Assembly (NCBI RefSeq): GCF_001642935.1
Contig: NZ_CP016761.1
Span: 992,001 to 1,056,000, forward strand
Direction of reading: 5' to 3'
DNA length: 64,000 nt
From: Fictibacillus arsenicus
GTDB taxonomy: Bacteria; Bacillota; Bacilli; Bacillales; Fictibacillaceae
A program made the position numbers and the translations under genes. Below the pieces are notes generated by a model, which was not told where the DNA came from, searched no databases, and saw only the letters and a program-made list of their open reading frames with translations. Of the stretch, positions 50,500 through 59,175 are shown in pieces. The stretch's first letter is position 1, and every line of letters begins with the position of its first letter.

Positions 50500-51204
50500 A
50501 TGAAAAAGGTATTACTTATCACTGTAATTTCTGCTGTAGTGTTGCTAGCTATCTCATACAGTCTATTTAAAATAAGCGGATCAAGAGATTTTCAGTTTTA
50601 CGGCGGCCTTGTTACAAAAACGGAGACGACAGATAAGGTAGTTGCACTAACGTTTGATGATGGTCCTACAGATAACACAGATGAAATTTTATCGATTTTA
50701 AAAGATGAAGATGTTAAAGCTACATTCTTTGTTACTGGACGTGAAATAGAAGAGAATTTTGAAGAAGCGAAAAAGCTTGCGGAAGCTGGTCACGAATTAG
50801 GGAACCACTCTTATTCGCACAAAAGAATGGTCTTAAAGACACCATCCTTTATCGAAAAAGAAATCGAGAAAACAGACGAATTAATCCGGAAAGCCGGGTA
50901 TGAAGGAACGATCCAATTCAGACCGCCTTACGGAAAAAAACTCATCGGACTTCCTCGATATTTAGACAAACATAACAGAAAGACAATTTTATGGAACTTG
51001 GAGCCAGACTCCTATCCAGATATCGCCTCTGATTCAGAAAAAATCGTGAAGCATGTAAATGAGAGAATAGAACCAGGGTCCATCATACTTCTGCATGTCA
51101 TGTATGACAGCCGGGAAGAATCGATGAAATCAGTAAAAGGAATCATCAAGGACTTGAAGGCTCAAGGATATACGTTTCAAACCGTTTCAGAAATGCTGGA
51201 GTAA
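50500..51204 (+). CDS. Membrane-anchored polysaccharide deacetylase
   Basis: 234 residues: signal-anchor helix (about 3-22), then a NodB-type domain. Motif 1 TFDDGP (about 52-57, catalytic base Asp and metal Asp), motif 2 HSYSH (about 107-111, two metal His), motif 3 RPPYG (about 147-151), motif 5 near ILLHVMYD. Enzymes of this type remove acetyl groups from cell-wall or polysaccharide N-acetylglucosamine outside the membrane. Starts behind AAAAGGAG. Confidence 0.9.
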   Translation: MKKVLLITVISAVVLLAISYSLFKISGSRDFQFYGGLVTKTETTDKVVALTFDDGPTDNTDEILSILKDEDVKATFFVTGREIEENFEEAKKLAEAGHELGNHSYSHKRMVLKTPSFIEKEIEKTDELIRKAGYEGTIQFRPPYGKKLIGLPRYLDKHNRKTILWNLEPDSYPDIASDSEKIVKHVNERIEPGSIILLHVMYDSREESMKSVKGIIKDLKAQGYTFQTVSEMLE

Positions 51205-51208
51205 AAAG

Positions 51209-51240
51209 AGGAGCGCACTCTTGCTGAGTGGGCTCCTTTC
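51209..51240 (+). terminator. Terminator of the deacetylase gene
   Basis: GGAGCGCACTC pairs with GAGTGGGCTCC (one mismatch) around TTGCT, followed by TTTCC. Confidence 0.75.
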
Positions 51241-51255
51241 CTATATTTGCTGGAA

Positions 51256-51708
51256 TTATTTTGCGACAAGTACTGGCTGGTGTGCGTCGGATACGACTTT
51301 TTGACTGACGCTGCCTAGAAATAATTTTTTGAATCCGCTATGGCCTCGGTTTCCGATGACGATGAGATCGATGTTATGGGTATCCGCATACGAACAAATT
51401 GTCGCAGACGGGTCTCCATGCAGAATGGCTGACGTTGTCTTAATAGTGGGATCGACTCTTCTTTGCGCTTTATTCAGGATTTCTTCTCCATGACTTTGTT
51501 CGGTAATGGCGGCTTCTTTCACTTCAACAGTCGTGTTAGCCATACCTACAGGGTAAACGCCGCCATACAAGGGAAGAGTTACCTCATTCGTCACGTAAAG
51601 CAACGTTAATTCAGCACCCGTGTTTCTAGCAAACTCAATGCCATTGTGAAGTGCTACAAAGCTTCCTTCTGAACCGTCAACTGCTATGAGAATCTTTTTA
51701 TATAACAT
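51256..51708 (-). CDS. Universal stress protein (UspA family)
   Basis: 150 residues. KILIAVDGSEGSFVAL (start) and GNRGHSGFKKLFLGSVSQKVV (about 117-137) give the G-2x-G-9x-G(S/T) ATP-binding motif of UspA proteins. The start at 51708 follows AAAGGAG by 8 nt; the longer ORF from 51771 contains this site and is rejected. Monocistronic. Expected cytoplasmic stress or nucleotide-binding role. Confidence 0.88.
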   Translation of the reverse strand: MLYKKILIAVDGSEGSFVALHNGIEFARNTGAELTLLYVTNEVTLPLYGGVYPVGMANTTVEVKEAAITEQSHGEEILNKAQRRVDPTIKTTSAILHGDPSATICSYADTHNIDLIVIGNRGHSGFKKLFLGSVSQKVVSDAHQPVLVAK

Positions 51709-51892
51709 CACGTGATCTCCTTTCATGCAGATTTGGCAACTATTCTCAAAAAAAGTTACCTTATAAAACATTACCCCTTGAAATGTTATGTAAACAATTA
51801 CTCATCTCACTTTAAAGGGAATTTATTAGATGTTTAGAAATACACAAAGTAACCGATATAATAAAAAATTTATTAACAACACGGAGGTAAAC

Positions 51893-52456
51893 ATGAAACC
51901 AATCCTTCTAGACTTTCCAACAGAATTTAAAACAGACCGACTATTAATCCGCATGCCGATGCCTGGTGACGGCAAGGTTATGTATGAGGCAATTAATGCT
52001 TCTATCGAAGATCTAAAACCGTGGCTGCCCTTTGCTCATATAGATCAGACAGAAGAAGATGTAGAAGTGAATATTCGCGAGGCACATCTAAAATTTTTGA
52101 AAAGAGAAGATCTGCGTCTGCTCGTTTTTCTAAAAGATACTGGTGAGCTCATTGCATCATCTGGATTGCATCGGATTGACTGGGATATTCCAAAGTTTGA
52201 GATCGGTTATTGGATTGATTCACGTCACGCAGGAAAAGGCTATATGACAGAAGCGGTTCAGGGAATTTCTGATTTCGCAGTAAATGAGTTAAAGGCACGC
52301 CGCATCGAAATCCGTTGTGACACCAAAAATGTAAGAAGCGCTGCAATACCTGAACGGCTAGGCTTTACATTAGAAGGGATTCATCGGAACGACTCCCTTG
52401 CAGTAGGATCCACAACAATATTAAGAGATACGAGTGTTTATGTGAAAGTGTTTTAA
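51893..52456 (+). CDS. RimJ/RimL-type GNAT acetyltransferase
   Basis: 187 residues. FKTDRLLIRMPMPGDG at the start, IGYWIDSRHAGKGYMTEAV (acetyl-CoA loop, about 101-119), and NVRSAAIPERLGFTLEGI. The RimJ/RimL group acetylates protein N-termini or small molecules. The start at 51893 follows CGGAGGT by 7 nt; the ATG at 51830 is rejected. A HAD gene follows 16 bp later. Confidence 0.87.
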   Translation: MKPILLDFPTEFKTDRLLIRMPMPGDGKVMYEAINASIEDLKPWLPFAHIDQTEEDVEVNIREAHLKFLKREDLRLLVFLKDTGELIASSGLHRIDWDIPKFEIGYWIDSRHAGKGYMTEAVQGISDFAVNELKARRIEIRCDTKNVRSAAIPERLGFTLEGIHRNDSLAVGSTTILRDTSVYVKVF

Positions 52457-52472
52457 ATAGGAGGGCTTTCTT

Positions 52473-53153
52473 TTGATAAAAGCAGTTTTTTTCGACCTTT
52501 ATGAAACGCTTATAACCGAATGGGATGGCAATCAGAAAAAAGCGGTATATTCCACCGATGAACTTGGGCTTGATTCAAAGATTTTTAAAGCTGAGTGGGA
52601 TAACAGAAGAGAGCTGCGTATGAACGGAACCTATCCGGATCACCAAAGTGTATTAAAGGATATACTGAATTCCCATGGCAAGTCTTCAGATCGTGATATG
52701 ATTGAAAAAGTTCATCAAAAAAGAATCTGGGCAAAGACAGTGCCTTTTCAAGAAATGCATCCAGAAGTTATAGAATTACTCGCAACCCTTAAAGAAAAAG
52801 GCAAGAAACTTGGCCTGATATCAAACTGCGCACCTGAAGAAGTCTCTTCATGGAGTAGAAGTAAACTAGCAGATTACTTTGATGCTGTTGTTTTTTCTTA
52901 TGAAGAAAAGGTCGCAAAACCAAGTCCTGAAATTTATCATATAGCATCTAAAAAACTTGGGGTAACACCAGAAGAAGCTATATTCATTGGCGATGGTGGA
53001 TCGAACGAATTAGTAGGTGCATCTGAAGCAGGGTTAAAAGCTTATCATGCCACTTGGTTTTTACCCGAAACTATTAGTAAAAAGATAAATGGATTCCCGA
53101 AATTAAATCATCCATTAGAACTTCTTGATCAAGTTGAATTAGCACATCATTAA
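52473..53153 (+). CDS. HAD-family hydrolase
   Basis: 226 residues starting at TTG 52473 behind TAGGAGGG. Motif I FFDLYETLIT keeps the nucleophile Asp (residue 8), but the second acidic residue of DxD is replaced (D-L-Y), as in haloacid dehalogenases. Motif II LGLISNC, motif III KVAKPSPEIY, motif IV IFIGDGGSNELVGA. This suggests a haloacid dehalogenase-type or atypical phosphatase activity. Its stop codon overlaps the convergent MFS pseudogene end. Confidence 0.85.
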   Translation: MIKAVFFDLYETLITEWDGNQKKAVYSTDELGLDSKIFKAEWDNRRELRMNGTYPDHQSVLKDILNSHGKSSDRDMIEKVHQKRIWAKTVPFQEMHPEVIELLATLKEKGKKLGLISNCAPEEVSSWSRSKLADYFDAVVFSYEEKVAKPSPEIYHIASKKLGVTPEEAIFIGDGGSNELVGASEAGLKAYHATWFLPETISKKINGFPKLNHPLELLDQVELAHH

Positions 53154-53903
53154 CGTGCTAGTTCTTTTTGTTTTGAGGCAATTGCAAATGATTGATGTGA
53201 CAAATATGTGAGGAAGGTAAGGATGACAGCAGCCACTGTGATCAGCAGAGATACACCGATTACGATATGTTTTACACCGGCCATTTCACTCAGGAATCCA
53301 GCAATTACTATCGTGCAAATAAGTGAGACGCTTTGGAAAAAACCTAACGTAGCACCGATTCTGCCCATTTTCTCAGCGGGGATACTTTTTTGATAAAAAG
53401 TCTGAAACCCAGTATTAGCGAATGAGGAAAAGAAACCTAAGATGATAAAACCTGCACAGACAGGAAGAAAAGACTGTGAAAAAGCATAAATCAAATAGCC
53501 AAGGCTGAAGATTGCAGAACCAAAACCAATTAAATACGGAATAGGAATCTTACTTGCAAACACGGTCAAGAACAGCGAACCAGCTAAATAGCCAAGGCCA
53601 GTAATACTTACGAGTAAGCTGTACTGACTTTCGCTTAACCCGATAATAGATTGTGTAAAAACAACTTCTTGAGAGTCCAAGGCAATGGCGAAGGTCATGA
53701 TGAGTTGAAAGAGGACGTAGATTGATAGAAACATACGGTTTTCTTTTAGGAACAAAAAGCCCCGCAACGGCTGTAACAGAGTCAGTCTTAGAAAAAATAA
53801 ACAAGTTCAGTGCAACAAGATAGATGAAATCACCAACGTACGAAATGCCGACCGCTGATAACAGAAGACCAGGGTACTTCTAATCTTCAAATACTCGATT
53901 CAT
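53150..53903 (-). pseudogene. Decayed MFS transporter (internal deletion, frameshift and stop)
   Basis: The authentic start is probably ATG 53903-53901 (MNRVFED, behind GAGGAG and overlapping the regulator stop as TAATG), but TAG follows after seven codons. The same frame then continues as helix 1 of an MFS protein (LLSAVGISYVGDFIYLVALNLF). Near 53770 the sequence jumps, in another frame, to the loop before helix 7 (FLFLKENRMFLSIYVLF) and runs to the normal C-terminus at 53150. About five helices are missing. The intact part is a 205-residue C-terminal half. It belonged to an operon with the ArsR-like regulator upstream. Confidence 0.8.
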
Positions 53904-54340
53904 TACTTATTCTCCTCAAAAGTACATATAACTCGATATTCTTTTTTATCGTTATCTTGCGTGATCTGGCTTTCCCAACGCACAAAAAGCTGCTCGAGTT
54001 CTAAGAGAAACTGCTTCTTTTCATCATCGTTCAATAAAAGATTAGTAGATACTGAAGAAGGTGCTGCTGCGTTTTTGTCCTTTATTTCAAATCGGGTTGA
54101 TTTTGATCGGTAGTATTTTTCGATGATTCCGCCTTTCTTTTGTTCTCTTATAAGTTCAAGAATTCCCCCATTATAGAGAAGTTGGATGTGATAATGAACG
54201 GTCCCAGCAGTTTTACCCAATTGATCTGCGACTTCTTTTGCCGTATATTCTTGTTCATTTAACAAGTGGATGATCTGGATACGTGTGGCGTTGGCAAGCA
54301 ATTTTTGCTGATCAGCTGATATGGAAAGAGAAGTGGTCAT
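53903..54340 (-). CDS. ArsR-like winged-helix transcriptional regulator
   Basis: 145 residues. The winged HTH spans about 10-80 (LLANATRIQIIHLLNEQEYTAKEVADQLGKTAGTVHYHIQLLYNGGILELI), of the HTH_20/ArsR type, followed by a C-terminal dimerisation helix. No metal-binding Cys cluster is visible, so it is not a classical metal sensor. It overlaps the decayed MFS gene it presumably controlled. The start is at 54340 behind a GGAGGT site. Confidence 0.85.
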   Translation of the reverse strand: MTTSLSISADQQKLLANATRIQIIHLLNEQEYTAKEVADQLGKTAGTVHYHIQLLYNGGILELIREQKKGGIIEKYYRSKSTRFEIKDKNAAAPSSVSTNLLLNDDEKKQFLLELEQLFVRWESQITQDNDKKEYRVICTFEENK

Positions 54341-54445
54341 GATTGTAACCTCCTGATAATCTAATTTTATAAATCATTCTATTTTTTTAGAACAAATCCT
54401 TCTTGTTAAAAAAATAATAAATAACCGCACAATGGCGAGGTATGT

Positions 54446-54500
54446 AAACTCGTGGATAAAATACTAAAACTTTTGGATTCATCTATAAAACTTTTGGATT
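54446..54500. repeat. Word array A8, period 21 bp, word AAACTTTTGGATT
   Basis: Three units begin at 54446 (AAACTCGTGGAT), 54467 (AAACTTTTGGATT) and 54488 (AAACTTTTGGATT), exactly 21 bp apart. The first unit resembles the A7 word AAACTCGCGGA. Confidence 0.75.
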
Positions 54501-54597
54501 GAATTCATGTAGAATACATATTAGGAAGAAGTTAGCAAAAAAGGTTAAGAACGAATAGCTTTTCGTGGATATGATAGAAGCAGGGTAGGTGATGGGG

Positions 54598-55485
54598 ATG
54601 GATTATGAGGTTTGTATTCAGCGGACACTGGATTATATTGAGGAGAACTTGCACGAACGCATCACATTAGAGGAGCTTGCAGAGCTCGCTTGCTTCTCGC
54701 CTTTTCATTATCATCGGGTGTTTCATTTTCTAGTAGGCGAATCCGTCATGGACTATGTGAGAAAAAGAAGGCTCACGCATGCGGCCATCCGATTAATAGA
54801 TTCTGATGAGAAAGTGATCGATATTGCATTGGATCTAGGGTTTCAATATCAAGAATCGTTCAATCGTGCTTTTAAAAAGTTCTTTGGTGTCTCTCCTAGA
54901 CAGTACCGGAATACGACTTTTATTCCAAGGTCTCTTCATCAAAAAGCTTACCTGAATATGAGTAGTTTTACGGGAGGAATTTCAATGGAAATGAAATTAG
55001 TTACGAAACCTGCGTTCAACCTTATCGGATATGAACTAAAAACGAGAAACACAGACGGCGAAAACAACCGTGAGATCCCTAAGTTTTGGGTGAATTATAT
55101 TCAAAACAATTTAGGAGCAAAAATACCGAATCCTCTTAACAGAAATGAACTCGGGCTTTGCACAGATTACAACATGACGACAGGTGAGTTCGTATATATC
55201 ATTGGAATGGAAGTGGCGGAAGGGACACCGGCTCCTGAAGGCTTAACGTACAGAAGCTTCCCTGAAAAGGAGTATGCTGTTTTTACGACTCCTAAAGCGA
55301 CAGAAGAAAACTTCCCGTCAACGATTCAGTCTACATGGGTAGAGATCTACTCAAAGTGGTTCCCGAATTCAGGCTATGAGCAAGAAGGGACCCTTGAGTT
55401 TGAGTTGTATGATGAAAGATGCATGAACAATGAAAAGCAAATCGATATCTATATTCCGGTAAAAAAACAAAGAGTAAAAGCATAG
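54598..55485 (+). CDS. AraC-family regulator with GyrI-like effector domain
   Basis: About 295 residues. Two AraC helix-turn-helix units occupy 1-105 (TLEELAELACFSPFHYHRVFHFLVGESVMDYVRKRRL and VIDIALDLGFQYQESFNRAFKKFFGVSPRQYR). A GyrI-like small-molecule-binding domain follows (about 125-295, MKLVTKPAFNLIGYELKT ... FPEKEYAVFTTP). This Rob-like architecture usually controls multidrug or stress responses. Starts at 54589, 54592 and 54598 are all possible; 54598 has the best-placed GGTG site. Monocistronic. Confidence 0.87.
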   Translation: MDYEVCIQRTLDYIEENLHERITLEELAELACFSPFHYHRVFHFLVGESVMDYVRKRRLTHAAIRLIDSDEKVIDIALDLGFQYQESFNRAFKKFFGVSPRQYRNTTFIPRSLHQKAYLNMSSFTGGISMEMKLVTKPAFNLIGYELKTRNTDGENNREIPKFWVNYIQNNLGAKIPNPLNRNELGLCTDYNMTTGEFVYIIGMEVAEGTPAPEGLTYRSFPEKEYAVFTTPKATEENFPSTIQSTWVEIYSKWFPNSGYEQEGTLEFELYDERCMNNEKQIDIYIPVKKQRVKA

Positions 55486-55495
55486 GAACAAGTAA

Positions 55496-55528
55496 GGCAG
55501 CTGCAATTGGCTGTCTTTTTTCTTTTTA
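55496..55528 (+). terminator. Terminator of the AraC-type gene
   Basis: GGCAGCT pairs with GGCTGTC (two G-U pairs), followed by T6. Confidence 0.6.
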
Positions 55529-55592
55529 AAAAAGACTTTCTTATTTTTTGTCGAATTATAAAACAGACACACTTATTGGAAGGAAGTAGTAT

Positions 55593-56708
55593 ATGGAGTT
55601 TATAATTGCACAGAGTATTTTCAGCAAAGGTCTTTCTGATGTTAGTAAAGCAGTTTCATCAAGGACACTATTACCTATTTTATCTGGCATAAAGATTGTT
55701 GCAGAAGAAGATGGAATCACTTTGATCGGCAGCAACTCAGACATTATCATTGAACGAACCATTTCGGTAACTGATGAGAAAGTTGAGATACACAAGACGG
55801 GTAGCATGGTTGTCTCTGCAAAATATCTAACTGATCTTGTTAAAAAGCTGCCCGAACAAATTCACGTTAAAGCGGATAATAACCAAATACATATACAAGC
55901 AGGAACAATTAGCACCAAGCTTAGTGGGATAGATGCGGAAGAATATCCTTCAATTCCTATAATTGTGGGCGATTCTATACATATATCAGCAGAAGAATTG
56001 AAAGACGCCGTGAAAACAACGGGGTTTGCAGCAACAAAAAATGAAACAAGACCTGTCCTGACAGGAGTGAACCTCACTTTTGCAGAGAACTCTTTCACTT
56101 CAGTAGCCACAGACTCACAACGCTTGGCATTCAAGAGAAGTGACATTCAAAGCTCAGGTGAAGGAAGCTTTGTTGTCCCGAAATCGAGCATAGATGAACT
56201 AGCAAAACTCATAAAACATTATTCTGGCATGGTAGAGATACAGTCAGCGGAAGGCTATATCCATTTTAAAACAGATGAGATTTCCCTGTATTCAAGATTA
56301 ATTGCAGGGCATTATCCAGATACTTCTGCTCTGATTCCAAATGAAGTAAAAACGACCCTCGTGTTGTGCAAAGAGACACTGATTAAAGGAATCGACCGTG
56401 CGTGCTTGTTTGCTGGAGAGTGGAAGAACAATAATGTAGTGCTAAGTATAAATGAGCAAAAGCTGTCTATCTCATCTGGCTCATCCGAAATGGGCAGCAT
56501 TGAGGAACTTCAAGAAATAAAGGCGATTGAAGGAGAGTCGGACTTAAAGATATCAGTTGACGGTCATTTCTTGCTGGATTCCTTGAAGACAATTAATGAC
56601 GCAGAAATCAAGGTGAAATTTAGTGGTTCAATGAAACCAATCGTTATTGAATCTGCAAGAGAGGAATCAACCTACTTGCATCTGATCTCGCCAGTACGGT
56701 CCTATTAA
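55593..56708 (+). CDS. dnaN: Second DNA polymerase III beta clamp (DnaN paralogue)
   Basis: 371 residues with three successive clamp domains (about 1-125, 128-245, 246-371), the normal DnaN length of about 375-380. Motifs: SRTLLPILSGIKI (domain 1), KNETRPVLTGVNL and ATDSQRLAFKR (domain 2), and C-terminal HLISPVRSY, close to the canonical ending L(I/M)xPxR. The clamp forms a ring on DNA and tethers polymerases. There is no dnaA or recF neighbour, so this is a second, non-oriC copy, as also found in some other Bacillus. Starts behind GGAAGG. The next gene follows 10 bp later. Confidence 0.88.
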   Translation: MEFIIAQSIFSKGLSDVSKAVSSRTLLPILSGIKIVAEEDGITLIGSNSDIIIERTISVTDEKVEIHKTGSMVVSAKYLTDLVKKLPEQIHVKADNNQIHIQAGTISTKLSGIDAEEYPSIPIIVGDSIHISAEELKDAVKTTGFAATKNETRPVLTGVNLTFAENSFTSVATDSQRLAFKRSDIQSSGEGSFVVPKSSIDELAKLIKHYSGMVEIQSAEGYIHFKTDEISLYSRLIAGHYPDTSALIPNEVKTTLVLCKETLIKGIDRACLFAGEWKNNNVVLSINEQKLSISSGSSEMGSIEELQEIKAIEGESDLKISVDGHFLLDSLKTINDAEIKVKFSGSMKPIVIESAREESTYLHLISPVRSY

Positions 56709-56718
56709 GAGGTGCTCT

Positions 56719-57609
56719 GTGAAATTTAATAATGGTGAATATAAATTAAGTATTAATGGGATCAATCATTGGATAAAGATTGAAGGTTATGAGAACAAAA
56801 CAATGCCTTTAATTCTTATCCATGGCGGGCCAGGCGGTAATCATTATAATTTTGAACGAACTGTTGGACGCATTATTTCTAAAGAAAGAACAGTTGTGTA
56901 TTACGAACAAAGAGGATCAGGACGAAGTGATAAGCCAGAATCTGCTGATGACTACTCGATTGATTTGCTTGTGTCTGATTTAAAAGTGTTAAAAGATTTA
57001 TTAGGAATAGAAAGAGCTGACTTGTTGGGATACTCATTCGGTGGAGAGTTAGCACTTGAAATAGCTTATGCTTTTCCAAATGACATTAATAAGCTGGTAC
57101 TTTCTGGTCCAAGTTTAATGTATTCAAATATACAGCAGCTTATTCAGATACAGGGATTCATGTCTGTTGCTACTGACGCAATGCGAGATAGGATTGAATT
57201 TATTTTAAAAGAAAAAACATCACTAGAAGAAAAATTTAATCAAGTGTGGTCAATTGTAGACACTGAAACTGTAGATCACTTTTTGTTTGAAGATCAAAGT
57301 AATGCTGAACAAAATAGAAAGCTTTGGGAAGAAAGCGGACTGAAGAACACAGGACAAATGATGAAAGCATTGTATAAAAAACCGCCTCAAGTACCACTTA
57401 TATATAGGTTAAACAAAATAAAACACAAAACATTATTAATCACAGGAATACATGATAGAAATACTGGATTGAGTGTTTCAAAAATGGTAGATAGAGAGCT
57501 TAACAACAGCAGCTTGAAGTTGTTTTCTAATAGTGCCCACTTTCCTGAAATGGAGGAAACAGAGAAATTTGTAAGATTAACATTAGAATTTTTGAATACA
57601 AAAGATTAA
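56719..57609 (+). CDS. Alpha/beta hydrolase (proline iminopeptidase-like)
   Basis: 296 residues starting at GTG 56719 behind AAGAGGTG. Oxyanion segment IHGGPGGNHYNFE (about 34-46), YYEQRGSGRSDKP (typical of proline iminopeptidases), nucleophile GYSFGG (Ser about 105), and catalytic His in SNSAHFPEMEE (about 274). It is likely cotranscribed with the DnaN paralogue and the two GNAT genes that follow. Peptidase versus small-molecule hydrolase activity cannot be decided. Confidence 0.85.
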   Translation: MKFNNGEYKLSINGINHWIKIEGYENKTMPLILIHGGPGGNHYNFERTVGRIISKERTVVYYEQRGSGRSDKPESADDYSIDLLVSDLKVLKDLLGIERADLLGYSFGGELALEIAYAFPNDINKLVLSGPSLMYSNIQQLIQIQGFMSVATDAMRDRIEFILKEKTSLEEKFNQVWSIVDTETVDHFLFEDQSNAEQNRKLWEESGLKNTGQMMKALYKKPPQVPLIYRLNKIKHKTLLITGIHDRNTGLSVSKMVDRELNNSSLKLFSNSAHFPEMEETEKFVRLTLEFLNTKD

Positions 57610-57620
57610 GGAGTCATTCA

Positions 57621-58508
57621 ATGAACATCGTACCAACCTCAAAACTGAACAAAGTAAAAATTGATAGTTTTTTTATCGAGCATTGGGGAAGTTCAGATAT
57701 GGTTATTTCAAGCGGAACGTTTCAATGTAGTAAATTAGATGGTTTTGCGGTTTTAAATGAATCAGAGGAAATCATAGGGCTTATTACATATAAATTTCAC
57801 ACTGGAATATGTGAAATCATCTCCTTAGATAGTTTAGTAGAAAAGAGCGGAATAGGGTCTTCGCTGATTAATAAAGTGGAACAAACCGCAATTGAAAAAG
57901 GGACTTCACAAATAAAAGTCATTACGACAAACGATAATTTGCTAGCTTTAAGTTTTTATCAAAAGAGAGGTTATCAGATTGTTGAAGTATTAGCTAATGC
58001 AGTTGATCAGGCCAGGAAGATTAAACCTGAAATACCTCTTACCGCAGATAACGGAATTCCGATACGTGATGAAATCGTCTTGCAAAAGTGTTTAAGAATT
58101 GAACAAGAACTACGAGATGACATTAAGTATATCACCCCTGATAAATCCTTATCAGCAGAAGTGTTTTTATTGTTGGTTAATGATGTTTGGCCAGGAGAAT
58201 ACAAGGAATCATTTACCTTCGAGGCATTACAGAGAACGATTAATATAACAGCCTGGGAGAAAGGTAGATTGATAGGCTGTGTGCGAATATTATCAGATGG
58301 TTATTTTTTTGGAACGATTTCAGAGATTCTCGTACTTCCAGATTATCAAAATAGGGGTATAGGGAAACGACTGATGCAACTTGCTTGGGAAGCCAGCCCC
58401 ACCTCATTGTTCTTCGGGGCACAGCCAGGTAAAGAATCCTTCTTTGAAAAATTGAGTTATACAAGAGGAATTCAATCCTACCAAAAAAAGAAGGAACGGA
58501 GAAGATAA
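57621..58508 (+). CDS. Tandem (double) GNAT acetyltransferase
   Basis: 295 residues with two GNAT domains in one chain. Domain 1 (about 1-130): GFAVLNESEEIIGLITYKF, SLVEKSGIGSSLINKVEQ, ALSFYQKRGYQIVEV. Domain 2 (about 155-295): AWEKGRLIGCVRILSDGYFFGTISEILVLPDYQNRGIGKRLMQLAW, with Q-N-R-G-I-G-K as a complete acetyl-CoA loop; its tail SFFEKLSYTRG is usual. Domain 1 has a weaker loop (K-S-G-I-G). Starts behind AAGGAG. Substrate unknown; double GNATs are often antibiotic- or peptide-modifying. Confidence 0.8.
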   Translation: MNIVPTSKLNKVKIDSFFIEHWGSSDMVISSGTFQCSKLDGFAVLNESEEIIGLITYKFHTGICEIISLDSLVEKSGIGSSLINKVEQTAIEKGTSQIKVITTNDNLLALSFYQKRGYQIVEVLANAVDQARKIKPEIPLTADNGIPIRDEIVLQKCLRIEQELRDDIKYITPDKSLSAEVFLLLVNDVWPGEYKESFTFEALQRTINITAWEKGRLIGCVRILSDGYFFGTISEILVLPDYQNRGIGKRLMQLAWEASPTSLFFGAQPGKESFFEKLSYTRGIQSYQKKKERRR

Positions 58509-59096
58509 ATGGAGACGATCATGAAAAAACAGCTGCCGAAAGTATTTTTACGAGATTTAATAATGGAAGATGCAGATGACCGTTACAAATGGGGTATGGA
58601 TGAAGAGGTAACCCGACATCTCAACATGCCTGACAAATCACCACCATTTAGCTTGAATGAGACGAGGGACTGGATTGAAAAATGTATACATAAAACTAAT
58701 GGATATGAACAAAAAGCGATACTTGCTGAAGATGGCAAACATATAGGCTGGATTGATTTGAAGAACATTGACTCTCTTAATAAGCATGCAGAATTAGGAA
58801 TCACGATTGGAGATAAGAACTATTGGGGCAAGGGTTACGGCATTGCTGCTATGAATGAAATGTTAACATACGGATTTCAAGAGCTTGATTTAAACAAGAT
58901 TTGGTTGAGAGTAGAAGTGGATAATGAAAAGGCAATTAGATCTTATAAAAGCGCAGGGTATGTAGAAGAAGGAATTTTGAGGCAAGATCGATTAAGAAAA
59001 GGAACTTACATTGACAGGTTAAGGATGAGTATTCTAAAGGATGAGTTTTATAAGGTGTTAGATAATCGGAAAACGCAAAAATGCTCGGGATCTTAA
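58509..59096 (+). CDS. RimJ/RimL-type GNAT acetyltransferase
   Basis: 195 residues. LRDLIMEDADDRYKWGMDEEVTRHLNMP at the start, GITIGDKNYWGKGYGIAAMNEML (acetyl-CoA loop, about 97-119), EVDNEKAIRSYKSAGYVEEGILRQ (C-terminal motif). It starts immediately after the double-GNAT stop (58508), so translation is coupled. An internal ATG at 58521 is a possible alternative start. Confidence 0.85.
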   Translation: METIMKKQLPKVFLRDLIMEDADDRYKWGMDEEVTRHLNMPDKSPPFSLNETRDWIEKCIHKTNGYEQKAILAEDGKHIGWIDLKNIDSLNKHAELGITIGDKNYWGKGYGIAAMNEMLTYGFQELDLNKIWLRVEVDNEKAIRSYKSAGYVEEGILRQDRLRKGTYIDRLRMSILKDEFYKVLDNRKTQKCSGS

Positions 59097-59175
59097 AGGT
59101 GTTTTTTTCTCAATATTGACCTAGTAAGTATCGGTACTACATCACAATTTATTTATCATAAGAGAAGGTGAATAG

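Noticed and set aside
52473-53153. HAD gene treated as inactive because DxD is D-L-Y
   Set aside because: Haloacid dehalogenases naturally lack the second Asp; the other motifs are intact, so loss of function is not supported.
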